15,185 nt of DNA, from assembly GCA_900754715.1 (NCBI GenBank), contig CAAEDX010000106.1:1-15185 (forward strand). The letters are read 5' to 3'. This document shows positions 1 through 7,025 of the stretch, piece by piece. Under the pieces are notes generated by a model that did not search any database, was not told the origin of the DNA, and worked only from the letters and a program-made list of their open reading frames with translations. Made by a program: the position numbers and the translations under genes. Source of the DNA: Erysipelotrichaceae bacterium. Lineage in GTDB: Bacteria; Bacillota_I; Bacilli_A; Erysipelotrichales; Erysipelotrichaceae. Numbering within the stretch: position 1 is the first letter of the stretch; the number at the start of each line of letters is the position of its first letter.

Positions 1-157
1 CTCACAGAACTTGTTTGCCTTCATCCTTGGCATCTTGTTCTTTCACGAACTGCCGGACTGGCTGTCGATCGCCGGGGGCTGTCTGTTGATCGGCGCCGGC
101 ATATTGAATTTCATCAGCGGGCGCGAAGCCCAAAGGAGGCTGTCACATGACATATGA
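1..157 (+). CDS. C-terminal end of a DMT/EamA-type membrane transporter (partial)
   Basis: The frame is open from the left window edge and reads 51 full codons to a TGA at 155-157. The peptide has a hydrophobic stretch with NLFAFILGILFFHELPDW, a charged turn, then a second hydrophobic helix with GGCLLIGAGILNF and a short basic tail. This pattern, a helix ending in a G-x-x-x-F-x-E-like turn followed by the last helix with a G-x-x-L-I-x-x-G motif, is typical of the C-terminal end of EamA-type drug/metabolite exporters in the inner membrane. The substrate cannot be told from this fragment. The last 11 nt overlap the start of the aminotransferase gene, so the two are probably cotranscribed and translationally coupled. 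The family assignment rests on the last two helices only. Confidence 0.72.
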   Translation, partial: SQNLFAFILGILFFHELPDWLSIAGGCLLIGAGILNFISGREAQRRLSHDI

Positions 158-1379
158 TCAAAAAAATAAGATGAACCCAGCTTTCCGCACCTTTGAGGGC
201 GGACTGTTTGCGGAAGTCGAAAAAGCCGATGTAGGCGACGGATTCGAACGTCTGCAGGAAAGCGGCGTGGATATGATGAGCTGGGCCGATCCTTTCATGC
301 CCGATGCGGCCGTCCCCCAGCATGTCAAACAAGCCGCGTTGAACGCGATGAATGATCCAATCGCTTCACACTATACTGCGCCGGTAGGCAATACCAGGCT
401 GCGTGAGCAGATTGCCAGGCGCTGGCAGAAGCGTTATGGGATGCGTCTTGACCCGCAGCGCAATATCCTCATCACACCAGGCAGTGACAGTGCTCTGTAT
501 TTCGCGATGCTGCCCTTTATCGAAACTGGCGATGAAGTCATCGTCTGCACGCCATGTTATCCCAATAACTTGCAGAACATCAAGATGATGGGCGCAAAGG
601 CCGTCTATTGCGAATTGCAGGCTGCAGACGGCTATCAGATCCGCAAGGAAGCGCTGGAAGCCTGCGTGAGCGAGCAGACCAAGATGATCGTGCTCACCCA
701 CCCCAATAATCCGACGACGACCGTCTTCGATCAAAGATCACTGGAAGCTGTGCGCGACCTTGTGCTGGCGCATGATCTTATCCTCGTCGTCGATCAGGCA
801 TTTGAGGATTTTACCTTTGAACAGAAAATGATCGCGCCGGCTGCTATGGCCGACATGTTTGCACACACGGTCACGGTCTGTTCGACATCCAAAGGATACG
901 GTCTCAGCGGCTATCGGGTCGGCTACATCATTGCCGATGATGTCTTCATGGATGTCTACTATGGCTGCGCCGTCAGCGTCATCGGCGCCACCAATACCGT
1001 GTCGCAGCTGGCCGTATTGGCTGCCATGGAAGATGAATCGTTCATGCAGGAATTTGAAGCAGCCTATGACTGGCGCCGTCATCAGGCCGCCGCGATCCTT
1101 TCTGGCATCCCTGGTGTCAAGATCCAGCTGCCGCAATCCGGCTTCTTGTGCTGGGTCGATGTCAGCGGCCTGGCAGACAGCAGCGAAGTCTGCGCGCGCC
1201 TGCTCAGCGATGCCCGCGTCAGCGTCAATGATGGCAAGAACTATGGACCGGGCGGAGAAAAAGGTTTCCGCATCGTCTTAGGCGTATACCGCGACAATGA
1301 ACGGGTAAGACAGGCATTGCTGCGCATCCGTGAAGTACTGCTGCAGATGGCGCAGGAAAAAGGGCTGAGCGTTCAATGA
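147..1379 (+). CDS. PLP-dependent aminotransferase, class I/II (fold type I)
   Basis: Encodes 410 residues, the usual length for aspartate-aminotransferase-like enzymes, which move amino groups between amino acids and keto acids in the cytoplasm using pyridoxal phosphate. Visible motifs are the substrate/PLP loop THPNNPT (184-190), VVDQAFEDF with PLP-ring Asp216, the Schiff-base lysine K249 in CSTSKGYGLSGYR, phosphate-binding R257, and GFRIVLG with R385, the position of the substrate-carboxylate arginine. The residue three after Asp216 is Phe219 where many subgroup I enzymes have Tyr, so this is not a standard AspC-type enzyme. Start ATG147 has AAGGAGG at 133-139. It overlaps the upstream transporter by 11 nt and is followed by a terminator at 1390-1433, so the two form the end of an operon. 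A link between the transporter's substrate and the enzyme is possible but not shown. The exact substrate is unknown. Confidence 0.93.
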   Translation: MTYDQKNKMNPAFRTFEGGLFAEVEKADVGDGFERLQESGVDMMSWADPFMPDAAVPQHVKQAALNAMNDPIASHYTAPVGNTRLREQIARRWQKRYGMRLDPQRNILITPGSDSALYFAMLPFIETGDEVIVCTPCYPNNLQNIKMMGAKAVYCELQAADGYQIRKEALEACVSEQTKMIVLTHPNNPTTTVFDQRSLEAVRDLVLAHDLILVVDQAFEDFTFEQKMIAPAAMADMFAHTVTVCSTSKGYGLSGYRVGYIIADDVFMDVYYGCAVSVIGATNTVSQLAVLAAMEDESFMQEFEAAYDWRRHQAAAILSGIPGVKIQLPQSGFLCWVDVSGLADSSEVCARLLSDARVSVNDGKNYGPGGEKGFRIVLGVYRDNERVRQALLRIREVLLQMAQEKGLSVQ

Positions 1380-1389
1380 TGTTCATCGA

Positions 1390-1433
1390 GATGAGAGGCG
1401 CTTCTAAGCAGAAGCATCGCTCATCTTTTTTTT
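1390..1433 (+). terminator. Intrinsic terminator after the aminotransferase gene
   Basis: GATGAG (1390-1395) pairs with CTCATC (1420-1425), and inside it GCTTCT (1400-1405) pairs with AGAAGC (1410-1415) around an AAGC loop. The two stems are separated by a 4/4 internal loop. Eight T residues follow directly (1426-1433). It lies 11 nt past the stop codon and closes the transporter-aminotransferase transcript. Confidence 0.9.
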
Positions 1434-1600
1434 CTAAGATCTGGAGTGCATGTTGTTTATATGAAATTGCTTCTTTCCCTTTCGGGCTCCATTTACGCGT
1501 GAGACAGCACAAAAGGAAGTGGAAATTGCGTCAAATGCAAGATGGCTTGGGAAATGAGTTTTCTTATGGCAAAAGCCAGATAGTGTTAAATTGAGCCAAA
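1434..1600. other. AT-rich spacer with no recognisable gene
   Basis: This stretch lies between the aminotransferase terminator and the end of the decayed ATPase gene. Frames on both strands are short, lack good ribosome binding sites and show no family motif I recognise. No tRNA-like or terminator-like fold stands out. It may hold the scrambled remains of whatever removed the 3' half of the ATPase gene. Confidence 0.5.
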
Positions 1601-2230
1601 TTATTGCTGACAGGTTCGTGCCGCATAGAAGAGTTCTTCATCTAGATTGGAGAGGTAGGCTTTCTTATCTTTTTCATCCTCCAAAGCAACAATGCGAGGC
1701 ATTCCGCCGTAAAGCATATATTGATCCAACGCAGTTTTCTTTTCGCCGCCAACATAGGCATAGAACTCGTCAAATGACAGCGGATACACATGGATCTGTG
1801 TGGCAATATCTTTGGAAAGCATTTTGGAGTTGCTTCCTGTCACATAGACATCCAGGTTTTTATATGCCTTCAATTCGTTGAGCATATCGTAGATGGTAAC
1901 TTCAATTCCGGCGTTTTCTTCATCCTTTACTTTAATTGTGAACTGAACCTCATCTATAAATAAGTAGAACTTCTCGTCTTTTCTAGCGCTTACGATAGAA
2001 TCCACATAGTCACAGAGAGTAATGGGATTGCGGTATTTATAGTTTCTTCGTTGGTCAAGTTCCAGACGGATAATTTGTTCTGCTTTTATCCCCTGAGAAA
2101 GAAGGTGCTCATAAAATAGGTCAAAGAGAAGCACTGATTTCCCACAGCGACGGATTCCAGTGATCACCTTAATTTCACCATTCCACATATTGTGAATCAG
2201 GCGGTTCAAATAATAATCTCGCTTGATCAT
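1601..2230 (-). pseudogene. Decayed AAA_14/DUF4143-type ATP-binding protein
   Basis: The surviving frame is 209 residues, about half the roughly 400-450 usual for this family. It opens with MIKRDYYLNRLI, a typical family start, at the ATG on 2230-2228 with an AGAGGTGAT ribosome binding site just upstream. Walker A is GIRRCGKS (25-32), Walker B is FYLFIDEVQ (88-96), followed by TGSNSKMLS (131-139) and YGGMP (174-178). Two defects are seen. The conserved segment of about eight residues (FRGRG-like) normally between DIAT and HVYPLSF is missing at residue 145 (near 1796-1798). The protein then leaves family similarity near residue 198 and stops, without the C-terminal DUF4143/nuclease-like half. 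No continuation appears in other frames. The family is often mobile and its cellular role is unclear. The region is AT-richer than its neighbours and oriented against them, which suggests acquisition and decay. It could still make a short protein. Confidence 0.8.
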
Positions 2231-2248
2231 AAGATCACCTCTAACTTT

Positions 2249-2276
2249 TGCCGTATATGGCATAAATTTGTTATGC
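2249..2276. promoter_or_regulatory. Overlapping inverted repeats upstream of the decayed ATPase gene
   Basis: GCATAA (2260-2265) and TTATGC (2271-2276) form a perfect 6-bp inverted repeat around 5 nt. Next to it, sharing four bases, TGCC (2249-2252) and GGCA (2259-2262) flank GTATAT, giving a near-palindrome of 14 nt. They lie about 20-45 bp upstream of the ATPase start, where a promoter and operator would be expected. No clear -35/-10 pair is visible, so an operator role is only a suggestion. Confidence 0.3.
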
Positions 2277-2469
2277 ACGAACGCGGCGGGACTATGCATA
2301 GAAGATAGCATTATCGGCGTTTGATGCGGATCTTCGATGAAAAAGCACGGGATTTAACATCAAGAATGCGTAAGATCTGCTGAATGAGCGTCTCATGTAA
2401 TTGCTGGAAACATCATGCATATAAATCTTTTGTTCCTGAATCATGGTTATCCTAAATGAGAGGTGACAT

Positions 2470-3153
2470 ATGAAAAAGGTAAACATGATCTTCAGAGAAA
2501 AGAAATCATTATTCTGGATGGCGCTGGCTTTTGTCATGATGATCGGCATATTGTCGCTCTGTGTCTGGCCATTGTTTTCCCGGCTGAGCGCTGATCAGGC
2601 CTTGTGGCAGGATCTGATGCGTCATCCATTGCTGGCACAGGGGGCGATGAGCGCCGTCATGGCTTTGCAAGTCGTGCTTGCGTTTTTGCCGGGGGAACCG
2701 GTCGAACTGTTGTGCGGATATCTGTTTGGCACCATTGGCGGCATGGCCGTATGCGTGATCGGTTCGATGATTGGCTCTGCTTTGATCTTCTTGCTCGTGC
2801 GCAAGCTGGGAGAAAAGGCGGTGCTGCGCATGTTTCCGCAAGAGAAGGTGGAAGAGCTGGCGTTCTTGAAACACAAGGAAAAACTCGTGGGCCTGCTGTT
2901 CATCATCTTTCTCATCCCAGGAACGCCGAAAGATATCCTGACGTATTGCATGCCGCTGACCGATATCCGCTTCTCCTCATTTCTGCTCATCACCGGTCTT
3001 GCGCGCATCCCTTCCATCATCACGAGCACGATGGGGGCATCGACGTTTCGCATGGGCGAATATGGGATCATGGCGGCGGTGCTGGGGATAACGGCGCTTC
3101 TGTCATTGGGCGGACTGTGGCTGTACCGATACATCTTTGTGCATAAAAAATAG
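2470..3153 (+). CDS. VTT-domain membrane protein (TVP38/TMEM64 family, DedA superfamily)
   Basis: A 227-residue integral membrane protein. A first helix lies near residues 14-34. The VTT core follows, with FLPGEPVELLCGYLFG (72-87), a glycine-rich stretch containing GSMIGSALIF (98-107), FLIPGTPKD (147-155) and a final helix near 200-222. The paired F-x-P-G motifs in re-entrant loops and the G-Y-x-F-G motif are hallmarks of the family. Members of the wider DedA/VTT superfamily move or scramble lipids or lipid carriers in membranes; the role of this subgroup in bacteria is not settled. Length is normal for the TVP38 group. ATG2470 is preceded by AGAGGTGA (2459-2466). It ends 64 nt before the sigma factor gene with no clear terminator between them, so readthrough is possible. 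Family assignment is firm; substrate is not known. Confidence 0.9.
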   Translation: MKKVNMIFREKKSLFWMALAFVMMIGILSLCVWPLFSRLSADQALWQDLMRHPLLAQGAMSAVMALQVVLAFLPGEPVELLCGYLFGTIGGMAVCVIGSMIGSALIFLLVRKLGEKAVLRMFPQEKVEELAFLKHKEKLVGLLFIIFLIPGTPKDILTYCMPLTDIRFSSFLLITGLARIPSIITSTMGASTFRMGEYGIMAAVLGITALLSLGGLWLYRYIFVHKK

Positions 3154-3187
3154 TTTTCCTGAATCTTTTTTTCGCTGAATCGGGTTG

Positions 3188-3193
3188 TACAAT
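3188..3193 (+). promoter_or_regulatory. Possible -10 element for the sigma-factor operon
   Basis: TACAAT at 3188-3193 matches five of six bases of the TATAAT consensus and sits 25 nt before the GTG start. No convincing TTGACA-like box lies 16-18 nt upstream (the position holds CTTTTT). A TGAATC at 3160-3165 could instead be part of an ECF-type -35 used for autoregulation, but I see no matching CGTC-type -10. Confidence 0.3.
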
Positions 3194-3217
3194 AGAGAGG
3201 ATGCAGGAGGGATAGCA

Positions 3218-3745
3218 GTGAGCGATCAGGAACTCATCGCGCAGATCCGCGGCGGCGACAAAGAGAGCATGCAGACGCTGATCGAACGATATTATGATGA
3301 CATCTACCGGTTCATCCGGTATAAATGCGGCAACGCGGATCTGTCTTATGACCTTACGCAAGAGACGTTTCTGCGCTTCATCCGCTATTTTCACTCATAT
3401 GTGGAAAAAGGAACGTTCCGCAGCTATCTGTTCCGCATTGCCATGAATGTGATCAATGATCATTTTCACCATATGCGTGAGCGGGATATGCAGCCGCTGG
3501 AGGAAGAAAATATACGGGATGCGGTCAGCGTATCCGAAGATATCCATGAGCGCATGCTGGTGGAACATCTGCTTGCGCAGCTGCCTTCCTATCAGCGGGA
3601 TGTGCTGGTGCTGAAATATCAATATGGGCTGAAGGCCAGAGAGATCGCATGCATCGTCAATGAAAAGGTACCGACCGTAAAGTCAAGGATCCGTCAGGGG
3701 CTGGCCAGGCTCAGGGAGATCATGAGAGAGGAGGAACGAGGATGA
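3218..3745 (+). CDS. ECF-type RNA polymerase sigma factor (sigma-70 family)
   Basis: Encodes 175 residues, typical for an ECF sigma factor, which directs RNA polymerase to a small set of promoters. Region 2 covers about 4-90 and includes the core-binding DLTQETFLRF (45-54) and the -10 recognition helix with FRSYLFRIAMNVINDH. Region 4 covers about 115-168, with LPSYQRDVLVLKYQYGLKAREIA-like helices and the recognition helix around PTVKSRIRQG (152-161). GTG3218 is chosen because AGGAGG (3205-3210) lies 7 nt before it; the upstream in-frame TTG at 3185 overlaps the probable promoter. The stop overlaps the next ATG as ATGA, so it is coupled to the membrane protein downstream, the usual position of an anti-sigma factor. 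Likely targets include its own operon and the ABC transporter. The signal it answers is unknown. Confidence 0.93.
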   Translation: MSDQELIAQIRGGDKESMQTLIERYYDDIYRFIRYKCGNADLSYDLTQETFLRFIRYFHSYVEKGTFRSYLFRIAMNVINDHFHHMRERDMQPLEEENIRDAVSVSEDIHERMLVEHLLAQLPSYQRDVLVLKYQYGLKAREIACIVNEKVPTVKSRIRQGLARLREIMREEERG

Positions 3746-4494
3746 AACCAGAAGAACAGCTGCTCAGCGGTCTGCTTGATCATATCCAGATCGATGAGTC
3801 GCGCAAGCAAGAACAGATCCATCAGCTCATGCAGGAGGCGGCGCATATGGAGCCGCAGCCAAAAAAGAGCCTGCTGGCGCAGATCCTCGTCCAGAGCGGT
3901 TATCTCAGCCGCTGGATGCTCATCATTCAAGCAGCGTTTCTGGCGCTGGGGCTGCTTTTGCTCAGCGGCGAAGAATACAGCGGCATCCCGCTTCAGGCCG
4001 TGCTCATCCTGGTTCCCTTTGGCGGCATGATCCTGGCCGCGCTGGATGCTGCCGAAGTGCATAAGAGCTATAAATACCAGATGTGGGAGATCGAGGCTTC
4101 CTGCGCCAACAGCCTGCGTGAGGTGATGCTGCAGCGGCTGCTGCTGTCCGGCGGGATCACGACCTTCATCCTGATGCTGCTGGCCGCGTTTGCCTCGGTG
4201 CAGCTGCGCATCAGCCTGATCCAGCTGCTCAGCTTCTTTTTGTCGCCGTTTCTGCTGGTGACCGGCAGCTATCTGTATCTGCTCAGACACCTGCGCGGAC
4301 GGATGAATGAGATGATCCTGCTTGCCGCCGTGATCCTGTGCGGCATGGGCCTGATGCTGGGACTGGAGTTTCTGGAACTGTATACCGAAAGCATGCTGCT
4401 GTTCAGCGTCGCTGTATTCATCGTGATGCTGCTGTTTGCATTGCGTGAGCTGAAGCACTGCTTCAGCCGAAAGGAGAGACACGAATGGAATTGA
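3742..4494 (+). CDS. Six-helix membrane protein, probable anti-sigma factor or sensor
   Basis: A 250-residue protein with no family name I can assign. The first 55 residues are hydrophilic and helical (MKPEEQLL to about PKKSLL) and would face the cytoplasm. About six membrane helices follow near 57-75, 84-102, 133-152, 158-181, 190-210 and 217-234, and the tail is basic. There is no H-x3-C-x2-C zinc-binding anti-sigma motif. Its place directly after the ECF sigma gene (ATGA overlap) and before an ABC transporter (10-nt overlap) suggests that the N-terminal segment holds the sigma factor and the helices sense a membrane signal. An alternative is an extra membrane subunit of the ABC transporter. 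RBS AGAGGAGGAA at 3727-3736. Membrane location is confident; anti-sigma role is inferred from position. Confidence 0.85.
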   Translation: MKPEEQLLSGLLDHIQIDESRKQEQIHQLMQEAAHMEPQPKKSLLAQILVQSGYLSRWMLIIQAAFLALGLLLLSGEEYSGIPLQAVLILVPFGGMILAALDAAEVHKSYKYQMWEIEASCANSLREVMLQRLLLSGGITTFILMLLAAFASVQLRISLIQLLSFFLSPFLLVTGSYLYLLRHLRGRMNEMILLAAVILCGMGLMLGLEFLELYTESMLLFSVAVFIVMLLFALRELKHCFSRKERHEWN

Positions 4495-5375
4495 GGATAG
4501 CGCACCTGAGCCGCAGCTTCAAAGACAAGAAAGCGGTCGATGATCTGAGCTACACGCTGACACCGGGCGTATATGGCCTGCTTGGCGCCAACGGCGCGGG
4601 AAAGACGACCCTGATGCGCATGCTCAGTGCCGTGCTGCGCCCAGACTCCGGCAGGATCTGGTATAACCATGGCGACATCCATGAATTGAATGAAGCTTAC
4701 CGCAGCCGGCTGGGCTATCTTCCTCAGCATTTCGGTTGTTATCCAGGGTTCACCGGCCGTCGTTTCCTGCACTATCTGGGCGCGCTCAAGGGGCTGGAAC
4801 GAGATCATGTCAAAGAACGCACGGAATGGCTGCTGCAGGAAGTCGGACTGGCACAGGAAGCAGACCGCAAGGTCAGCACGTATTCCGGCGGGATGAAACA
4901 GCGGCTGGGCATCGCGCAGGCATTGCTCAATGACCCGCGGGTCCTCATCCTCGATGAGCCGACCGCAGGCCTGGATCCGCGTGAGCGCGTGCGTTTCCGC
5001 AACTTGATCAGCGCTTTGGCAGATCGTCGCATCATCTTGCTTTCCACGCATATCGTCAGCGATGTGGAATACATTGCCGATGAGATCCTCATGATGAGAG
5101 AAGGAAAGCTGATCCATACCGGAAATCCGGAAAAGATCATTTGCCCTATGCAAGGCAAGGTATGGGAATGCCGCAGCGATGCGGCTGGTGTCAAGGCGCT
5201 TTCACGCCAGCATACCATTGCCAATCTGCGCCGGGAAAAGGATGCGGTGGTGCTCCGGGTGATCGCTGAGCATCCGCCTATGCCGCAGGCGCGTATGCTC
5301 ACACCTACTCTCGAAGATCTGTACCTGTATTGTTTCGGTGAGGAGCAGGATGATGCGCACGCTGATCGGATTTGA
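4485..5375 (+). CDS. ABC transporter ATP-binding protein
   Basis: A 296-residue nucleotide-binding subunit that would power the permease encoded just downstream. Walker A is GANGAGKTT (34-42), the Q-loop glutamine is near 81 (YLPQHFG), the signature is YSGGM (133-137), Walker B is LILDEPT with catalytic E158, the D-loop is AGLD (161-164) and the switch histidine is H189 in LSTHIVSD. All catalytic parts are intact. After residue 215 a C-terminal extension ends with TPTLEDLYLY, the pattern seen in exporters of the CcmA/NatA/bacitracin-type class that pair with ABC-2 permeases. Start ATG4485 has AAGGAGAG at 4471-4478 and overlaps the upstream gene by 10 nt. The substrate is not evident; peptides, antibiotics or lipids are all possible. 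Confidence 0.95.
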   Translation: MELRIAHLSRSFKDKKAVDDLSYTLTPGVYGLLGANGAGKTTLMRMLSAVLRPDSGRIWYNHGDIHELNEAYRSRLGYLPQHFGCYPGFTGRRFLHYLGALKGLERDHVKERTEWLLQEVGLAQEADRKVSTYSGGMKQRLGIAQALLNDPRVLILDEPTAGLDPRERVRFRNLISALADRRIILLSTHIVSDVEYIADEILMMREGKLIHTGNPEKIICPMQGKVWECRSDAAGVKALSRQHTIANLRREKDAVVLRVIAEHPPMPQARMLTPTLEDLYLYCFGEEQDDAHADRI

Positions 5376-6489
5376 AATCGCAAAGCTGCTTCGTCGTCCG
5401 ATTGCCGTCTTTGCCTTGCTCGTGCTCTTTTTGCTTACATGGTTCTCCGCGTTTACGGACAGCTACATGAGCGAGACGACGGTCTGGTGCGCAGCCGGGG
5501 AATGTGTATATGGCATGGAGGCCACAGCGAAAAATAAGCAGACGGCCGCGCCTTATGAAGGGGTGCTCACCGATGAAACGATCGCGGCGATCATTCGCAA
5601 TTATCGGCTTCAAGAAACGATCGATCAAGTGGAACAGAAGGCAAAGGCCGCAGCGCAACAAGGTGAGGCATATTATTATACGGAGATCCCTGAACAGGCC
5701 GGTTATGATTACGATGCGGCGAGCACGCTGGTCATGCATCAGTTCATGGAGATCACAGCGGATGGCGATGTGCGCATCCGCCCAGTGTCGGACTATGCAA
5801 ATGGCCGGCCATTGATCTGGGAAAGCAGTGATTTCTGGGATGAGATGATCTATGACAGCGGGACCTCATGTGTCACGCTTCTCTTCATTGTCATTATCCT
5901 GTTCGCGCCGGTATTCGCAATGGAACGGCGCATGGATACGGCTGCGCTCATCTTGGTTTCGCAACATGGGCGCAAGAAAGACGCATTTGCCCGCATCCTG
6001 GCCTGCGCGATCATCTTGCTTGTCTTGTATGCGCTGATCCATGCGGTGCTGTTCATGGTCAACCTCATCAAATTTGGCCCGTCGGGCGGTGCGGTGAGCG
6101 CAGCCCTGGCTGGTTTTTCGCTGGAAGCACATACCGCGATGAGCATGCGGGAGCTGCTGGCGTTGCAGCTAGGGATGGGACTGCTGGCCGTTTGGTTCGT
6201 GAGTGCTGTCACGATTTTGTTATCATCTTTTCTCTCAAGCGCAAAGACATGGGCCGTTTTGTTTTTGGCAGGATCCCTGTGGTTCATGGCAAGCAATGGC
6301 TATTCGGCCTGGCAGATCGTCCTCTCTGCGTTTCAGCCGCTGCAGTTTGCCCGCTGCGCTGATATCATCTGGATCGGTGAGCAGTTTTTGCCTGGATTGC
6401 TCGCGCTCCTGCCGCTGCTTTATGTTCCTTTGGGCATCGGTGCGCAAATGCTGGCCATCAAGGTATGGCGGCACGCGCAGGCACGATGA
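5353..6489 (+). CDS. ABC-2-like transporter permease
   Basis: About 378 residues from ATG5353. One helix lies near 15-36 after a basic N-terminus (FEIAKLLRRP). A large extracytoplasmic segment (about 37-165) rich in Ala, Glu, Lys and Tyr follows, then five helices near 170-190, 213-238, 268-294, 298-318 and 345-370. This one-plus-five layout with a big first loop is common in ABC-2-type export permeases. The gene overlaps the ATPase gene, so the pair is one exporter. Start choice: AGGAG (5341-5345) is 7 nt from ATG5353 and 4 nt from ATG5350; an in-frame GTG at 5338 would lie before the RBS and is unlikely. No terminator follows the stop, so transcription may run into the next gene. The exported substrate is unknown. 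Confidence 0.88.
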   Translation: MRTLIGFEIAKLLRRPIAVFALLVLFLLTWFSAFTDSYMSETTVWCAAGECVYGMEATAKNKQTAAPYEGVLTDETIAAIIRNYRLQETIDQVEQKAKAAAQQGEAYYYTEIPEQAGYDYDAASTLVMHQFMEITADGDVRIRPVSDYANGRPLIWESSDFWDEMIYDSGTSCVTLLFIVIILFAPVFAMERRMDTAALILVSQHGRKKDAFARILACAIILLVLYALIHAVLFMVNLIKFGPSGGAVSAALAGFSLEAHTAMSMRELLALQLGMGLLAVWFVSAVTILLSSFLSSAKTWAVLFLAGSLWFMASNGYSAWQIVLSAFQPLQFARCADIIWIGEQFLPGLLALLPLLYVPLGIGAQMLAIKVWRHAQAR

Positions 6490-6501
6490 TGGTGATTTTG
6501 G

Positions 6502-6530
6502 TTGCACGCGATACATATCTGTGTCAGAAT
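6502..6530 (+). promoter_or_regulatory. Candidate promoter for the DUF4190-like gene
   Basis: TTGCAC (6502-6507) and CAGAAT (6525-6530) are spaced by 17 nt, 22 nt before the start codon. The -10 matches four of six consensus bases and the -35 keeps only TTG. It would let the small gene be expressed apart from the ABC operon. Confidence 0.35.
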
Positions 6531-6552
6531 AAAGACAAGGAGGGGAAAACGA

Positions 6553-6849
6553 ATGAATCAAGATGATCATGGAAGAGCCGTCGCTTCACTGGTGCTCGGC
6601 ATCGTTTCTATCGTATGTTATTTTTTCAGCGTCATCGGCGGCGTGATCGGCCTGGCTTGCGGCATCATCGCCATCATACTTGGCAACAAGGTCCGTAAGA
6701 ACGGCCCGAACGGTCTGGCTACTGCAGGTTTCGTCTGCGGCATCGTCGGCACGGTGCTCTGCGCGCTGATGGTCGTGGCGTGCACATGCCTGTTTGGTAC
6801 AGCGGTGAATGTGGTCAACAGCCTGCCATATTCGCTTGAGTATTATTAA
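6553..6849 (+). CDS. Small DUF4190-like membrane protein
   Basis: A 98-residue protein: a short polar start (MNQDDHGRAVAS), a long hydrophobic region from about 10 to 45 that probably forms two helices with G-I-x-S/x-G-I-I-A-I-I-x-G repeats, a basic loop NKVRKNGPNGLA (45-56), and a third helix near 57-82. The pattern of a helical hairpin followed by RKNG and A-x-A-G-F-V-x-G-I is characteristic of the DUF4190 family, whose function is unknown. ATG6553 is chosen because AAGGAGGGG (6537-6545) lies 7 nt upstream; the in-frame ATG at 6502 overlaps the candidate promoter and has no such site. The gene sits 63 nt after the ABC permease and may share its transcript. Role in the sigma/ABC module is possible but not shown. 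Confidence 0.85.
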   Translation: MNQDDHGRAVASLVLGIVSIVCYFFSVIGGVIGLACGIIAIILGNKVRKNGPNGLATAGFVCGIVGTVLCALMVVACTCLFGTAVNVVNSLPYSLEYY

Positions 6850-6876
6850 GGTCATAAGTGAATGACGGCCTGCAAA

Positions 6877-6913
6877 GCGGCTGATCTTGAGGATCATTTT
6901 CGATCACGGCCGC
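6877..6913 (+). other. Strong hairpin in the 3' region after the DUF4190-like gene
   Basis: GCGGCTGATC (6877-6886) pairs with GATCA (6902-6906) plus GCCGC (6909-6913), leaving a CG bulge at 6907-6908 and a 15-nt loop. No T-run follows, so it is not a terminator by itself. It lies between the DUF4190-like stop and the real terminator at 6973 and may stabilise the mRNA end or be part of a small RNA. Confidence 0.45.
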
Positions 6914-6972
6914 TGCCTGAATTGTCTGCGGTCTCACTGGTCGTGATGAATGAGAGTGAACGATATACAAAG

Positions 6973-7006
6973 GAGATTTCCGGACCTGATCAGAAATCTC
7001 TTTTTT
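6973..7006 (+). terminator. Intrinsic terminator separating the membrane-protein genes from the purine operon
   Basis: GAGATTTC (6973-6980) and GAAATCTC (6993-7000) form a perfect 8-bp stem with a 12-nt loop, followed at once by six T residues (7001-7006). It lies 123 nt after the DUF4190-like stop and upstream of the purine promoter, so it insulates the two transcripts. Confidence 0.88.
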
Positions 7007-7025
7007 CCCGTACGGCAAAAAAGCC

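Noticed and set aside
2292..2469. Short frames between the ATPase start and the VTT gene as a possible gene remnant.
   Set aside because: Every frame is interrupted by stops or overlaps the VTT gene, and none gives a family match I recognise.
3694..4482. A minus-strand open frame (262 residues) opposite the six-helix membrane protein gene.
   Set aside because: It is extremely Gln/His-rich, as expected for the antisense of Leu/Cys/Met-rich membrane codons. The plus-strand gene has the RBS and operon overlaps.
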